Program-made: the position numbers and the translations under genes
The notes under the pieces: model-generated
Database searches by the model: none
What the model was told of the DNA's origin: nothing
What the model saw: the letters and a program-made list of their open reading frames with translations, nothing else
DNA from: Flammeovirgaceae bacterium 311
GTDB taxonomy: Bacteria > Bacteroidota > Bacteroidia > Cytophagales > Cyclobacteriaceae
Reading direction: 5' to 3'
Assembly: GCA_000597885.1 (NCBI GenBank)
Contig: CP004371.1
Span: forward strand, 6,092,001 to 6,156,000
Length of the DNA stretch: 64,000 bases
Shown: piece after piece, positions 34,601 through 43,435 of the stretch
Layout: every line of letters starts with the position of its first letter
Numbering within the stretch: the first letter of the stretch is position 1

Positions 34601-34686
34601 CGACCGGCAACAACCTGCAGGGGGTAGATATATTTGGTGTGCCCACTACCAGAAGCTATGGCCTGAACCTGAAAGTTAGTTTCTAA
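31606..34686 (+). CDS. SusC-type TonB-dependent outer-membrane transporter
   Basis: I use ATG 31606, which gives 1026 residues with a clean signal peptide (MEKLLHIFFLALLFGLAALP, cleavage after AHA). The open frame extends to a TTG at 31579. A carboxypeptidase-D regulatory-like domain follows (VSGRVLETKSAQPLPGVTV), then the plug with LAGKVAGVTINRSA, NIRGNRSASG, PLYVIDGIPL and GASASALYGSQAANGVI, and a 22-strand-type barrel ending in aromatic residues. It should import a glycan across the outer membrane with the SusD protein 19 bp downstream. The genes that follow, NagB-PIG-L and GH20, point to GlcNAc-containing oligosaccharides such as chitooligomers. Confidence 0.95.
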   Translation: MEKLLHIFFLALLFGLAALPPAHAQLAVSGRVLETKSAQPLPGVTVLVKGTSTGTVTDVDGRFSLAVPNAATVLVFSFVGYNVEEVPVGNNTTFTVSLIESVDQLEELVVTALGIEKDTRGLAYTTQQLGGEELTRAKDPNLMNSLAGKVAGVTINRSAAGVGGSVKVNIRGNRSASGANQPLYVIDGIPLLNSSPSQPLNAFGGDRNTAGRDGGDGIANLNPDDIESINVLKGASASALYGSQAANGVIVITTKRGKKGVSRIDFSSNVTMEQPILLQDFQRQYGQPLNDDGSRNTTSPYSWGPELSGNEPVVDVKDFFRTGTSLINSLAFTGGTEHAQTYFSYANTYSEGILPTSDFKRHNFTLRQSTQLFDSKLRIDANINYLTQKAHNRPTSGFYFNPLTGLYLFPRGADFNQYSENFEVENIERRLMGQNWAFQEPTQQNPYWILNRNASDDNRNRIIGSATLKYNILPWMNVQGRLSVDRISDLFTHKIHATSVITPENGRYIREEQVQQQFYGDLLLNVNQQFNNISLSATLGTSINDTHIQGETFDSYNEGLHFANVFTVANLRPGSTITEISSRRQLQAVFASAQLGYKDVVYLDLTGRNDWASTLAFTPNGSYFYPSVGTTFILNEMITMPAAVSLAKLRASYASVGNDVPLFVTNPTHYISPGGNADFNTEAPFTDLKPEISSSLEFGADIGLFNNRLALNLTYYNTHTENQFLRIRTSSGTLYSYRYINAGDIQNKGVEAMLNYALVKNDRFSWTAGLNFSRNKNEVLELSNELDDDMVILTEQGSTSYSSVLKVGGSFGDIYGFVLDRADNGSLYVTEDGTPVKKRNEDGVLELERLGNPNPTWQLGVNNNISYRGINLDFLIDARVGGEVVSLTQAVMDQYGVSQATAEARNAGGIDVPAIVQETGEPFAGKIPADKYYGGIAGRDGVSSEYVYSATNVRLRELALGYQFPASLGFVKNLQLSFVARNLFFLYNEAPYDPEISMSTGNNLQGVDIFGVPTTRSYGLNLKVSF

Positions 34687-34705
34687 CCTCTTTCCAATTA
34701 TTGAT

Positions 34706-36334
34706 ATGAAAAGTTACAAATATATTTCCAGGGGCCTTACCCAGTGCCTCGCCTGTGGTAGCCTGCTGGCTGCTATGGTCCTGAATGCCTGTACCGACAG
34801 GTTTGAAGAATTCAATACCGATCCTGTCGGCCTGACGGACGAAGACCTGATGCGTGACTTTCAGAATGTTGGTGGTTTCTTCCCGCAAATGCAGCATTCC
34901 ATTTACTACAACTTTAACAACACCACCTGGGAATACCAGGTCTACCAGAACCTGAATGCCGATGTATTCTCCGGCTATATGTCGCCACCCACGCCCTTTG
35001 CCAACAACACCAACAATACTACCTATGCGCTGGTAGATGGCTGGAATGGCTTTACCTATAACCTGCCATATAATGGTGTACTAGCCCCCTTTATGAATGT
35101 GAAGAGAAGGGCTGATGAAGATCCCGGTGCCTCGCACTTTTATGCCGTAGGGGTGATCCATAAAGTAGCCTCCATGCACCGGCTTACCGATACTTTTGGT
35201 CCTATTGTGTACACACAGGCAGGCCAGGGTGGTGCAAGCGCACGCTACGATAGCCAGCAGCAGGTGTATGAGGCCATGTTCACGGAGCTGGAAGCAGCAG
35301 TGGCAAGCCTTTCAGCCTATGTAGCTGAAAATCCTGAACTTCGGCCTTTTGCCCGCTTCGACCGCATCTACGGAGGTGACTACAGCAGGTGGATCAAATT
35401 TGCCAATTCGCTGCGCCTGCGGCTGGCCATGCGCATCTCCAAAGTAGCACCCGATAAGGCGCAAACCGAAGCTGAAGCAGCCGTTAATAATCAATATGGC
35501 GTATTTACTGCCAATGATGAAGGCGCCAGGGTATCAGATCCCGGTTTGCAGCACCCCCTCTATACTATCGCCAATGGCTGGGGCGATATCCGCATGAGCG
35601 CAGAAATGGAATCAATCCTGAAGGGTTACAACGATCCCCGCCTAAGAATTTACTTTGCGCCAGCTACCAAAAGTGGCATTGATGGGGATTATAAAGGGAT
35701 CAGAAGCGGTATAGTGATTAACTCCAAAGATGATTATGTGGGCTTCTCGAGCATCAGCGCCGACTATATTGGCCAGAACTCGCCCCTGCAGCTCATGACT
35801 ACCGCAGAGGTTTATTTTCTGCGGGCAGAAGGGGCCTTGCGTGGCTGGCAAATGGGCGGCAGCGCACAGGAGCTGTATGAGCAGGGCATTAAAGCCTCTT
35901 TCGATCAGGTAGGGGCCGGTGGCTACGATGCCTACATTGCAGATGCCACTTCCACAGCAGTACCCTATACAGATCCTGTTAATGCCGCAAACAGCGTTCC
36001 GGCAGGTTCCCCCTGGCTATCCGACATTACCATTCAGTGGCAGGAAGGAGCCTCTTTCGAAGAAAAGCTGGAACGCATCATTACCCAAAAATGGATTGCC
36101 ATGTTTCCCGAAGGACAGGAAGCCTGGTCAGAGTTCCGCAGAACAGGCTACCCCACCCAGTTCCCGGTGGTGGAGAACAGGAGCGGGGGCACCATCAGTA
36201 CCAATGAATTTATCAAACGACTCGCTTTCCCGGTATCAGAAGCACAAAACAATGCAGCCGCCTACCAGGAGGCCGTGCAGATGCTGGGTGGACCAGATAC
36301 CGGAGGCACTTCCCTGTGGTGGGATGTTGATTAA
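34706..36334 (+). CDS. SusD/RagB-family glycan-binding lipoprotein
   Basis: The 542-residue product has a lipoprotein signal with lipobox LNAC (Cys29) followed by TDRFEEFNTDP, a start typical of the SusD-like_2 group. Helical TPR-like parts and Trp/Tyr-rich loops (GFTYNLPYNGVLAPFMN, DTFGPIVYTQAG) fit a surface glycan-binding lid of the SusC channel. The end has the usual EAWSEFRRTGYP signature. It lies 19 bp after susC and 115 bp before the NagB-PIG-L gene, so all are probably one operon. Confidence 0.94.
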   Translation: MKSYKYISRGLTQCLACGSLLAAMVLNACTDRFEEFNTDPVGLTDEDLMRDFQNVGGFFPQMQHSIYYNFNNTTWEYQVYQNLNADVFSGYMSPPTPFANNTNNTTYALVDGWNGFTYNLPYNGVLAPFMNVKRRADEDPGASHFYAVGVIHKVASMHRLTDTFGPIVYTQAGQGGASARYDSQQQVYEAMFTELEAAVASLSAYVAENPELRPFARFDRIYGGDYSRWIKFANSLRLRLAMRISKVAPDKAQTEAEAAVNNQYGVFTANDEGARVSDPGLQHPLYTIANGWGDIRMSAEMESILKGYNDPRLRIYFAPATKSGIDGDYKGIRSGIVINSKDDYVGFSSISADYIGQNSPLQLMTTAEVYFLRAEGALRGWQMGGSAQELYEQGIKASFDQVGAGGYDAYIADATSTAVPYTDPVNAANSVPAGSPWLSDITIQWQEGASFEEKLERIITQKWIAMFPEGQEAWSEFRRTGYPTQFPVVENRSGGTISTNEFIKRLAFPVSEAQNNAAAYQEAVQMLGGPDTGGTSLWWDVD

Positions 36335-36449
36335 TCACAACTGACATTCAACCTATGCAAGCTGAATCCTACCACCGGGCAGTGGAGCACTGATGTGGGG
36401 GTAATTCAGGGAGCAGCGAGTGCTATGTTTAAAAATTAATACCAATACC

Positions 36450-38402
36450 ATGTCATATACCTTAAGCCTGCCGCATGACCAGACCCATCAGGTTACTGGC
36501 GCTTCCGAAGAAACCAGGCATGAGAAGATCCATACCAGCATCTATGAAAAATCCTCTGAAGCTTCGCTGGCAGTGGCCATGGAAATTGCCCGCCTGATCC
36601 GGGAGAAGCAAAGCAGGGGCGAAGCTTGTGTACTGGGGCTGGCTACCGGTTCTTCGCCCACTTCAGTATACAACGAGCTGGTACGCATGCACCGGCAGGA
36701 AGGCCTTAGTTTCCAGAATGTAATCACTTTCAATCTGGATGAATATTTTCCCATAGAGCCCCATTCGCTGCAAAGCTATGTGCGCTTTATGCATGAGTAC
36801 CTGTTTGATCATGTGGATATAAAGCAGGAAAATATCCACATACCGGATGGTACGCTGCCTTACGAACTGGTGGATTCTTACTGCCGGGAGTATGATGAGC
36901 TGATTGCTTCCTACGGTGGGCTGGACCTGCAAATCCTGGGTATAGGGCGTACGGGCCACATTGGGTTTAATGAACCAGGCTCTCACATCAACTCCAAAAC
37001 ACGCCTGATCACCCTGGATCACCTTACCCGGCTGGATGCTGCCAGCGATTTTTTTGGCGAAGCGCATGTACCCCGCCGTGCCATTACCATGGGGGTGGCT
37101 ACCATTATGAAAGCCAAACGCATCATTCTTATGGCCTGGGGCGAGGGCAAAGCAAGTATCATTAAGCGTACGGTAGAAGGTGAGGTATCGGAGCAGGTAC
37201 CGGCAACTTATCTGCAACAGCACTCAAACGCAACGGTGCTGCTGGATAGCGCCGCCGCTGCAGACCTGGTGCGCATCAATACCCCATGGCTGGTGAGAAG
37301 CTGCCGCTGGGACTGCAGCCTCACAAAAAAAGCAGTGATCTGGCTAAGCCTGAAGCAGGGAAAACCAATACTGAAACTCACCGGGCGGGACTATAATGAT
37401 AACGGTATGAGCGACCTGGTAGCAGAGCTCGGGCCGGCTTATACCATTAACATCCATATATTTAACCAGCTGCAGCATACTATTACGGGCTGGCCGGGTG
37501 GCAAACCAGGTGCCGACGATACCAGCCGGCCGGAGCGGGCAGCTCCTGCAAAGAAAAGGGTGGTGATCTTCAGCCCTCATCCCGATGATGATGTGATTTC
37601 TATGGGCGGCACTTTTATCAGACTGGTAGACCATGGGCATGATGTACACCTGGCTTATCAAACCTCTGGAAACATTGCCGTTTTTGATGAAGATGTTGTG
37701 CGCTTTGCCGATTTCTTCCGGGATTTCAGCAGTCTTCATGAATATTTTTCAGCAGAAGGAGAACAGCTCTATGAGCAGGTGGTGAAAAGCATCAGGAAAA
37801 AGCAGCCGGGCGAGGTAGATAATCAGCTGGTGCAGTCAATTAAGGGCCTCATCAGGCGTGGCGAGGCCAAGGCGGGCTGTCGGTCTGTAGGCCTCCCTGA
37901 CAGCAAAACCCATTTTCTAAACATGCCTTTTTACGAGACCGGAATGGTGAAGAAAAAGCCACTGGGGGAGGAAGATATTCATATCATCGTAAATTTACTC
38001 GAGGAGATAAAGCCGCACCAGATTTATGCCGCAGGCGATCTGTCAGATCCCCACGGCACCCATCGGGTGTGTCTGCAGGCTATATTCGAGGCGCTGGGGC
38101 AACTCAGGGAACAGCCCTGGATGCAGGATTGCCGGGTGTGGCTGTACCGCGGCGCCTGGCAGGAGTGGGATGTAAATGATATTGACATGGCGGTGCCCCT
38201 TAGCCCCGAAGAGTTACTGCGAAAACGCAAGGCAATCTTTAAACATCAGTCGCAGAAAGATACTGCTCTGTTCCCAGGGGCCGATCCGCGAGAATTTTGG
38301 GTACGGGCCGAAGATCGTAACAAAGCCACTGCAAAGATTTATGATAGGCTGGGGCTGGCAGAATATGAAGCAATTGAAGGATTTAAGCGTTACTATTTTT
38401 AA
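36450..38402 (+). CDS. Glucosamine-6-phosphate deaminase fused to PIG-L deacetylase
   Basis: Started at ATG 36450 (MSYTLSLP), the protein has 650 residues; the frame begins at a GTG ten codons upstream. The N-terminal part (about 30-290) is NagB-like, with LGLATGSSPTSVYNEL, FNLDEY (equivalent to E. coli Asp72), GRTGHIGFNEPGS and PRRAITMGVATI. Where E. coli has the catalytic Asp141 (NDGHIAFNE) this protein has Thr. The C-terminal part (about 370-560) is a PIG-L/LmbE zinc deacetylase with FSPHPDDDVISMGG and DPHGTHR. A fused deacetylase could remove the acetyl group before deamination to fructose 6-phosphate, replacing NagA, which is not in this window. That role is inferred. The gene sits between susD and a GH20 enzyme, 20 bp from the latter. 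Confidence 0.92.
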   Translation: MSYTLSLPHDQTHQVTGASEETRHEKIHTSIYEKSSEASLAVAMEIARLIREKQSRGEACVLGLATGSSPTSVYNELVRMHRQEGLSFQNVITFNLDEYFPIEPHSLQSYVRFMHEYLFDHVDIKQENIHIPDGTLPYELVDSYCREYDELIASYGGLDLQILGIGRTGHIGFNEPGSHINSKTRLITLDHLTRLDAASDFFGEAHVPRRAITMGVATIMKAKRIILMAWGEGKASIIKRTVEGEVSEQVPATYLQQHSNATVLLDSAAAADLVRINTPWLVRSCRWDCSLTKKAVIWLSLKQGKPILKLTGRDYNDNGMSDLVAELGPAYTINIHIFNQLQHTITGWPGGKPGADDTSRPERAAPAKKRVVIFSPHPDDDVISMGGTFIRLVDHGHDVHLAYQTSGNIAVFDEDVVRFADFFRDFSSLHEYFSAEGEQLYEQVVKSIRKKQPGEVDNQLVQSIKGLIRRGEAKAGCRSVGLPDSKTHFLNMPFYETGMVKKKPLGEEDIHIIVNLLEEIKPHQIYAAGDLSDPHGTHRVCLQAIFEALGQLREQPWMQDCRVWLYRGAWQEWDVNDIDMAVPLSPEELLRKRKAIFKHQSQKDTALFPGADPREFWVRAEDRNKATAKIYDRLGLAEYEAIEGFKRYYF

Positions 38403-38422
38403 GACAACAGAAATAGCGGGAT

Positions 38423-40495
38423 ATGAACTTGAAATGGATAATAATAGCAGCAGGAATATTAGTTTGCCTGAACTTTAGTATGGTGGCGCAGCAAAAGCCT
38501 CAGACCCTGCTACTGATGCCCTACCCGGCTAATGTAGTGCAGCAGGAGGGTAGCTTCAGGTTTAGCAAAGCTTTTTCTGTTGCTACAGAGGGGCCTGCAA
38601 ACAAGCGGTTGTACAGTGGTGCCAGTCGTTTTTTAAGAAGACTCGATGGCCGCACCGGCTTATTTTTTGAACAGGAGCATGTAACCGCTGAATCAAAACC
38701 TGCCGCACAGGGGCTGCTCATCAAAACACAGCGTGCCGGGGAGGTTAAACTAGAGGAAGATGAATCCTACCGGCTTAGGGTGGGCAGCAGTGGCATTGTG
38801 CTGGAAGCCGTAAATGACATTGGTGCCTTGCGGGGTCTGGAAACCCTGCTGCAACTGGTGCAGGCTGATGAACAGGGATATTTTATTCCTGCGGTCGAAA
38901 TAGAGGATAGTCCGCGCTTTCCGTGGCGGGGCCTGATGATCGACGTGGCACGCCACTTCCAGCCAATGGAGGTGATCAAGCGGAACCTGGATGGCATGGC
39001 AGCCGTGAAAATGAATGTGCTGCACCTGCACCTTACCGATGACCAGGGCTTCAGGGTGGAGAGCAAGGTGTATCCACAGTTTCATGAGAAAGCCTCCGAA
39101 GGGGATTATTTTACGCAGGAGCAAATCAGGGAGATTATCCGCTATGCCGATGAAAGAGGCATACGTGTAGTGCCGGAGTTTGATGTGCCCGGCCATGCTA
39201 CCAGCTGGGTAGTGGCTTTCCCGGAGCTGGCCAGTGCGCCCGGCCCTTATAGCCTGGAGAATAATGCAGGTATTTTTGATCCTACGCTGGACCCTAGCAA
39301 CGAAAAAACATATGAGGTGCTGCAGGGGCTGTTTGCTGAAATGGCAGAGCTGTTTCCGGACCCCTACTTTCACATAGGAGGTGATGAAAACGAAGGAAAG
39401 CAGTGGGATGCCAATCCTGAAATTCAGGCATTCATGAAAAAGCACAAGCTGGCCGACAACCATGCCTTACAAACGTACTTCAACAACAGGATTATCAGTT
39501 TCCTGGAACAGAAGGGCAAACGGGTGATTGGCTGGGATGAAATCCTGCAGCCTAATCTCTCCAAAAGTTCAGTGATACACTCCTGGAGGGGACCAAAAGG
39601 GCTGCAGGAAGCAGCCCGTCAGGGGTATACCACCATCCTCTCGAATGGATACTACATTGACCTGATGCACCGGGCTTCGGATCATTACCTTAACGACCCG
39701 CTACCAAAAGGAAATACCCTCACAGAAGAAGAGCGGAAGCGGGTGCTGGGAGGCGAAGCACCCATCTGGAGTGAGCTGGTAACCCCAGCCACCATTGATT
39801 CCAGGATCTGGCCCCGTACGGCCGCCATTGCCGAGCGGCTGTGGTCGCCTCGGGAGGTAAACGATGTGGAAGATATGTACCGGCGGCTGGATTATATTAG
39901 CTTCAGACTGGAGGAGCTGGGGCTGCAGCATAAGCGTAATCAGCAGGTACTGCTGCGTAATCTTAGCAATGGAAAGTCCATAGAACCACTCCAAACCCTG
40001 GTAGATGTGGCAGAGCCCATGAAAGGTTATACCCGTAATCCTGGCGGTACCACATTCAAGACCTACTCGCCCTATACCCTTTTTGCCGATGCTGCCATGG
40101 CAGATGCCCCGGCAGCTAGAAGGTTTAACCGGCTGGTGGAACAATACTTCCAAACAAAAGATGAGGCAACTAAAGCAGAGATAATTCAGTGGCTTGAAAA
40201 GTGGAAGGAGAACCATGCCCTGATGCTGCCGTTAATTGCCCAGTCACCTGTGTTAAAATCCATTGAAGAGCTTTCTGCAAACCTTAGTACCATTGCCGCT
40301 TTGGGCCTGCAGGTGCTCTCTGCAGATGCAGGGGTGGGATCTGCAAAGAAAAAGGCACAAAGTGCTGTGGATAAAAAGCGTGCTAAAGAACAGCTGCAGA
40401 AAGCAAGGGAACAGGGTGGCCGGACAGAACTACAGGTAGTAGATGCCATTGAAAAGCTGGTGCTGAAAGACAGCACCAGCTCGGTAGGGGGGTAG
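38423..40495 (+). CDS. GH20 beta-N-acetylhexosaminidase
   Basis: The 690-residue enzyme has a signal peptide (cleavage near SMVAQQ), so it acts in the periplasm or outer membrane. An N-terminal GH20b-type domain precedes the catalytic barrel, which starts near FPWRGLMIDVARHFQP. The catalytic pair Asp321-Glu322 lies in HIGGDENEG; the Asp orients the substrate acetamido group and the Glu is the acid. Other family parts are LHLHLTDDQGFRVESK, PEFDVPGHATSW, VIGWDEIL and EAPIWSELV. It should release terminal GlcNAc or GalNAc from oligosaccharides imported by the SusC/D pair. The last 60 residues are basic and helical. It starts 20 bp after NagB-PIG-L and ends 6 bp before the symporter. Confidence 0.96.
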   Translation: MNLKWIIIAAGILVCLNFSMVAQQKPQTLLLMPYPANVVQQEGSFRFSKAFSVATEGPANKRLYSGASRFLRRLDGRTGLFFEQEHVTAESKPAAQGLLIKTQRAGEVKLEEDESYRLRVGSSGIVLEAVNDIGALRGLETLLQLVQADEQGYFIPAVEIEDSPRFPWRGLMIDVARHFQPMEVIKRNLDGMAAVKMNVLHLHLTDDQGFRVESKVYPQFHEKASEGDYFTQEQIREIIRYADERGIRVVPEFDVPGHATSWVVAFPELASAPGPYSLENNAGIFDPTLDPSNEKTYEVLQGLFAEMAELFPDPYFHIGGDENEGKQWDANPEIQAFMKKHKLADNHALQTYFNNRIISFLEQKGKRVIGWDEILQPNLSKSSVIHSWRGPKGLQEAARQGYTTILSNGYYIDLMHRASDHYLNDPLPKGNTLTEEERKRVLGGEAPIWSELVTPATIDSRIWPRTAAIAERLWSPREVNDVEDMYRRLDYISFRLEELGLQHKRNQQVLLRNLSNGKSIEPLQTLVDVAEPMKGYTRNPGGTTFKTYSPYTLFADAAMADAPAARRFNRLVEQYFQTKDEATKAEIIQWLEKWKENHALMLPLIAQSPVLKSIEELSANLSTIAALGLQVLSADAGVGSAKKKAQSAVDKKRAKEQLQKAREQGGRTELQVVDAIEKLVLKDSTSSVGG

Positions 40496-40501
40496 GGCTA
40501 T

Positions 40502-42388
40502 ATGATACTGGACAGCATAGATTGGATCATCATCAGCTTGTTTTTAATAGGTTCTCTGGTGATCGGGATCGTTGTGGCAAAGAAGGCCAGTGGCAGCGTA
40601 TCTGAGTTTTTCCTGTCGGGGAGGAACCAACCCTGGTGGCTGCTGGGAGTTTCGATGGTGGCTACTACTTTTTCGGCAGATACACCTAATCTCATCACTG
40701 ATATTGTGCGGCAAAATGGAGTATCTGGAAACTGGGAGTGGTGGGCCTTTCTGCTTACCGGCATGCTTACTGTTTTTGTATACTCCAAACTGTGGAGACG
40801 CTCAGAAGTGCTAACCGATCTGGAGTTCTATGAACTGCGCTACAGTGGTAAAACTGCTGCCTTTTTAAGGGGTTTCAGGGCGGTGTACCTGGGGGTTTTC
40901 TTCAACATCATGATCATGGCTACCGTATGCCTGGCAGCCATCAAGATTGGTGCTGTTCTCCTGAACCTAAGCCCGGGGCAGGTGCTCATCATTGCCTCTG
41001 TGGTTACTGTGTTGTACAGCTCAATGGGAGGCTTAACCGGGGTGCTGATCACCGATTTTTTTCAGTTTATCATGGCTATGGTGGGGTCGGTATGGGCGGC
41101 TTACGTTATTGTGGACCTGCCGGAAGTGGGTGGCCTACAGCAACTGGTAGCACACCCCCAGGTGGTGCCCAGGCTGGATCTGCTGCCTGATTTTTCAAAT
41201 ATGGAAACCCTGGTGCCCCTCTTTATCATACCCCTTGCCGTGCAGTGGTGGAGTGTGTGGTACCCCGGGGCAGAGCCGGGTGGGGGAGGTTACATTGCCC
41301 AGCGTATGCTCTCTGCCAGAAACGAAAAAAATGCCGTGGGCGCCACCCTTTTCTTCAACATTGCCCACTATGCACTGCGTCCGTGGCCCTGGATCCTGAT
41401 TGCCCTGGCTTCTATTGTGGTTTTCCCGGGCATAGAATCTATTCAGCAGGCCTTTCCGCACCTGGATCCTGCTATTGTACGGCACGACATGGCTTATCCT
41501 GCCATGCTTACGTACCTGCCACATGGTTTGCTGGGACTGGTGGTAGCTTCCCTGATAGCAGCTTTTATGAGTACCATTTCCACCCACCTCAACTGGGGCT
41601 CCTCCTATGTGGTAAACGACTTTTACAGGCGCTTTCTGAACCCCGCTGCCAGTGAAAAGCAGCTGGTACGGGTAGGACAACTCACTACCGTTGGGTTGAT
41701 GGCTGTATCTGCCTCTATTGCTCTTTACCTGGAAAATGCCATGCAGGCTTTTCGCATCTTACTCACCATTGGGGCCGGCACCGGGCTAATTTTTATCCTG
41801 CGCTGGTTCTGGTGGCGCATCAACGCCTATACTGAGCTCTCCGGTATGGCAGCCTCTTTTGTACTGGCGGTTTATTTTGAGCTGATCCACGTACGTTTAG
41901 GGTTTGCGGAAATTGCCAGCCCGTACCGCATCTTATTAAGTGTAGGTATCACCACCTTTATCTGGTTGGTGGTTACTTACCTGACCCGCCCTACCGATAT
42001 GCAGGTGCTGCGCAGCTTCTACAGCAAGGTACGCCCCGGTGGCCCGGGCTGGCAGCATGTGCTTAATAAAGCCACAGCAGAACACCAGCCTATTTACACC
42101 CAGGTGCCGCGGAGCAACCTTAGCCTGGAAATCTTAAGCATGTTTATAGGTACCCTTACCGTTTACAGTGTTTTGTTTGCTACCGGCTACTGGATCTACG
42201 GAGAACCGGTAATTGCTACCTGTCTGGCAGCAGGGGCACTGGTAGGAACCGTTATTCTCCTAAGCATCTGGAGCGCCCGCATCAGCAAACCCATTACAAA
42301 AAAGCAGGCCGCTCCACAGCCTGAAGAAAAGTCGGGGGCAGCAGCGGGGAGTAAAAAGCCTGCTCATGCGATAGAAGAAGATAAATAA
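40502..42388 (+). CDS. Sodium-solute symporter (SSS family), probable amino-sugar uptake
   Basis: The 628-residue inner-membrane protein has about 14 hydrophobic helices and family motifs near residues 37-60 (FFLSGRNQPWWLLGVSMVAT, then FSADTP) and YSSMGGLTGVLITDFFQF. These are typical of the SGLT-like branch found in Bacteroidota polysaccharide loci. After helix 13 a polar tail of about 40 residues (KPITKKQAAPQPEEK) is likely cytoplasmic. Position directly after GH20 (6 bp) suggests uptake of the monosaccharide it releases. The substrate is inferred from context. A leftward-pointing terminator separates it from the TerB-like gene. Confidence 0.92.
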   Translation: MILDSIDWIIISLFLIGSLVIGIVVAKKASGSVSEFFLSGRNQPWWLLGVSMVATTFSADTPNLITDIVRQNGVSGNWEWWAFLLTGMLTVFVYSKLWRRSEVLTDLEFYELRYSGKTAAFLRGFRAVYLGVFFNIMIMATVCLAAIKIGAVLLNLSPGQVLIIASVVTVLYSSMGGLTGVLITDFFQFIMAMVGSVWAAYVIVDLPEVGGLQQLVAHPQVVPRLDLLPDFSNMETLVPLFIIPLAVQWWSVWYPGAEPGGGGYIAQRMLSARNEKNAVGATLFFNIAHYALRPWPWILIALASIVVFPGIESIQQAFPHLDPAIVRHDMAYPAMLTYLPHGLLGLVVASLIAAFMSTISTHLNWGSSYVVNDFYRRFLNPAASEKQLVRVGQLTTVGLMAVSASIALYLENAMQAFRILLTIGAGTGLIFILRWFWWRINAYTELSGMAASFVLAVYFELIHVRLGFAEIASPYRILLSVGITTFIWLVVTYLTRPTDMQVLRSFYSKVRPGGPGWQHVLNKATAEHQPIYTQVPRSNLSLEILSMFIGTLTVYSVLFATGYWIYGEPVIATCLAAGALVGTVILLSIWSARISKPITKKQAAPQPEEKSGAAAGSKKPAHAIEEDK

Positions 42389-42550
42389 TAACAACAACTG
42401 ATTTTTAGTCATCAGAAGCCTGCCATCGTGAGGTGCTGATCTATGTGGTTAAGATGTAATGAGGCGGCAGGTTTTCATGCCATCCCCATCCGGTGGAGAG
42501 GGAATAGGAGCCATGGGAGCCAAATCCGGAATCCTTCTTAAGTACTAAAA

Positions 42551-42578
42551 AAAGCTATGAGGATGTACTCATAGCTTT
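42551..42578 (-). terminator. Terminator between convergent symporter and TerB-like genes
   Basis: A perfect 11-bp stem (aaagctatgag at 42551-42561, ctcatagcttt at 42568-42578) has a 6-nt loop. The A-run at 42547-42553 gives a U-run for leftward transcripts. It lies 60 nt beyond the TerB-like stop and may act weakly for the symporter operon too. Confidence 0.8.
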
Positions 42579-42637
42579 AATTTCAGGCTATTACAGCAGG
42601 AGCCAATTTTGTCAGGGCACTGTGATCAGATACAAAA

Positions 42638-43435
42638 CTAATACATGCCACCTCTGCGGTTGCCAAATAAGCCACCCAGGATAGATCCCAGGCCGCCTCT
42701 GCCCATGCTGCTGTAGCCACGCCTGCCATTCAGGCCACCCAGTATGGAGATCATGGAGCCCAGGCCACCCCTTCGGTACATGCCGCCGCCCATCATACCT
42801 CCGCCCAGCAGGCTTCCCAGCAGGCCGCCACCTAAGCCCATGCCCATGCCGCCCATCATGCCTCTTCGGCGCCGGCCACCACTTAACATACTGGCAATGG
42901 CAATTGGTGCCACTACACCCAGAATACCCTGCACCATCTGTGGCGAAATACCAGCATTTTTAAACATGTCCGTAAATCCGTTTTTGTTCAGGAAAGACTC
43001 TGAGGTTGGATCTTCTCCTCTTTGTTGTGCATCATTGGCCTTGTTGACAAACTTATCCAGGATGCTGTACTGGTCCTGGCGGATGTCCAGGTATTTGGCG
43101 ATATCTTCAATTTTTCTTTGCTCATCGGGGGTGTATTGCCCGTCTGCTTTGGCAAAGCTGATGATGTCGGTAATAAAGGAGAAGCGCAGAGGGCTTCTTT
43201 TGATCACATCCAGGCACTTTTGCAGGTTGATCACTGATGGATTTTTAGCGATATGGGCAATCTCCTGATGAATATTTTCGGGCAGTTCTGCTGCTTCGGC
43301 CATCAGCTGCAGGAACTGGAGTTCTTCGGCAGAGGCATTTCCGTCGGCGGTGGCCATGGTGGCTAATGCGCCAAAATAGGCTGCTTTTTCGTCGTTGCTA
43401 TAATCTTTTAATAGGGTGGTTTGTGCTTGTTCCAT
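42638..43435 (-). CDS. TerB-like domain protein with Gly/Met/Arg-rich tail
   Basis: The first 135 residues of this 265-residue protein resemble TerB (tellurite-resistance/DjlA-like) helical domains. They have the acidic, metal-binding-type motifs MATADGNASAEELQFL and FAKADGQYTPDEQRKIE, each an A-DG-(x)-EE pattern. From about residue 165 a hydrophobic stretch (GILGVVAPIAIASMLSGG) leads to a low-complexity tail of Gly, Met and Arg repeats (GMGMGLGGGLLGSLLGGG, RRGGLGSMISILGGL). The tail could bind RNA, membrane or itself; there is no direct evidence. I assign no function. A small membrane-type protein is encoded 150 bp upstream. Confidence 0.85.
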   Translation of the reverse strand: MEQAQTTLLKDYSNDEKAAYFGALATMATADGNASAEELQFLQLMAEAAELPENIHQEIAHIAKNPSVINLQKCLDVIKRSPLRFSFITDIISFAKADGQYTPDEQRKIEDIAKYLDIRQDQYSILDKFVNKANDAQQRGEDPTSESFLNKNGFTDMFKNAGISPQMVQGILGVVAPIAIASMLSGGRRRRGMMGGMGMGLGGGLLGSLLGGGMMGGGMYRRGGLGSMISILGGLNGRRGYSSMGRGGLGSILGGLFGNRRGGMY

